Positions 5,307 to 5,387 of a stretch of DNA of 5,387 nucleotides are shown here, piece after piece. Every line of letters starts with the position of its first letter. The first letter of the stretch is position 1. Under the pieces are notes generated by a model, which was not told where the DNA came from, did not search any database, and saw only the letters and a program-made list of their open reading frames with translations. Source of the stretch: Prevotellaceae bacterium (lineage in GTDB: Bacteria; Bacteroidota; Bacteroidia; Bacteroidales; UBA932); contig JAIRLC010000144.1 in the NCBI GenBank assembly GCA_031259645.1, positions 1-5,387 on the forward strand, read 5' to 3'. The position numbers were made by a program, and so were the translations under genes.

Positions 5307-5387
5307 CTAAAAAGCATCGCGTTTATGTCCAACTTTTACTTTCAGTAAGATTTCGTGAGTGGGTAAGTTTTTATCTAAATTATCAAT
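5307..5387 (-). CDS. C-terminal end of an unidentified leftward gene (5' end outside window)
   Basis: On the minus strand 26 sense codons run from the window edge to TAG (5309-5307), ending in NLDKNLPTHEILLKVKVGHKRDAF. The residue mix is protein-like, and the frame is convergent with the integrase, whose stop is only 25 bp away. This arrangement is common near the edge of integrated elements. I do not recognise a family from this short tail, and no function can be given. The open frame is short enough to arise by chance, hence the modest confidence. No hairpin terminator is evident in the 25 bp between the two stops. Confidence 0.45.
   Translation of the reverse strand: MDNLDKNLPTHEILLKVKVGHKRDAF

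Noticed and set aside
3919..5387. A second copy of the tRNA-Pro 3' end (other att site)
   Set aside because: I looked for the T-arm and acceptor segments (CGAGTCGGAG, TACCCCGA) downstream and found none. The far end must lie outside the window.

Overview
The window looks like a Bacteroidetes chromosome, most likely order Bacteroidales. Four upstream regions carry a near-perfect Bacteroidetes -7 element (TAnnTTTG), three of them with TTTG or TTG 18-19 bp further upstream. Start codons lack a clear Shine-Dalgarno sequence and sit behind A-rich stretches. Neither tRNA gene encodes its CCA end. The integrase is of the Bacteroidetes type, with an Arm/SAM-like/catalytic layout. This placement rests on motifs and protein families read by eye, not on a database search.

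Layout. Positions 1-1242 hold the 3' end of dnaE (replicative DNA polymerase III alpha), cut by the window edge. A canonical promoter at 1245-1275 then starts a tight same-strand cluster: a short NfeD-family membrane protein (1296-1763), the flotillin-like scaffold protein FloA (1767-2726) and a ZIP-family metal transporter resembling ZupT (2739-3533). The gaps are 3 and 12 bp, so these three are probably one transcript. NfeD and FloA are known partners in membrane microdomain organisation. The transporter may simply share the transcript, or it may be functionally tied to that membrane platform.

A strong hairpin (3549-3588) follows, lying between the operon and a leftward tRNA-Ser(GCT) gene (3589-3677). 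About 170 bp further on is a rightward tRNA-Pro(TGG) gene (3845-3918). The two tRNAs are divergent and each has its own recognisable promoter.

From the 3' end of tRNA-Pro onward the sequence becomes visibly more AT-rich. It carries a dense array of small repeats and dyads (3920-4093), then a complete tyrosine recombinase gene (4085-5281) reading away from the tRNA. This is the classic arrangement of a mobile element or genomic island integrated at a tRNA 3' end, seen here at its left edge. The last 81 bp hold the C-terminal end of a probable leftward gene of unknown function. The far end of the element and the second attachment site lie outside the window.

The most notable unexplained signal is a set of four GATAC repeats at exactly 11-bp spacing. 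They cover the -7 element, leader and start codon of the integrase gene and look like an operator or recombination-accessory site. Upstream of them lie three ATGTCAAA copies, a tandem CAAATATTTT repeat and a nested dyad touching the tRNA end.
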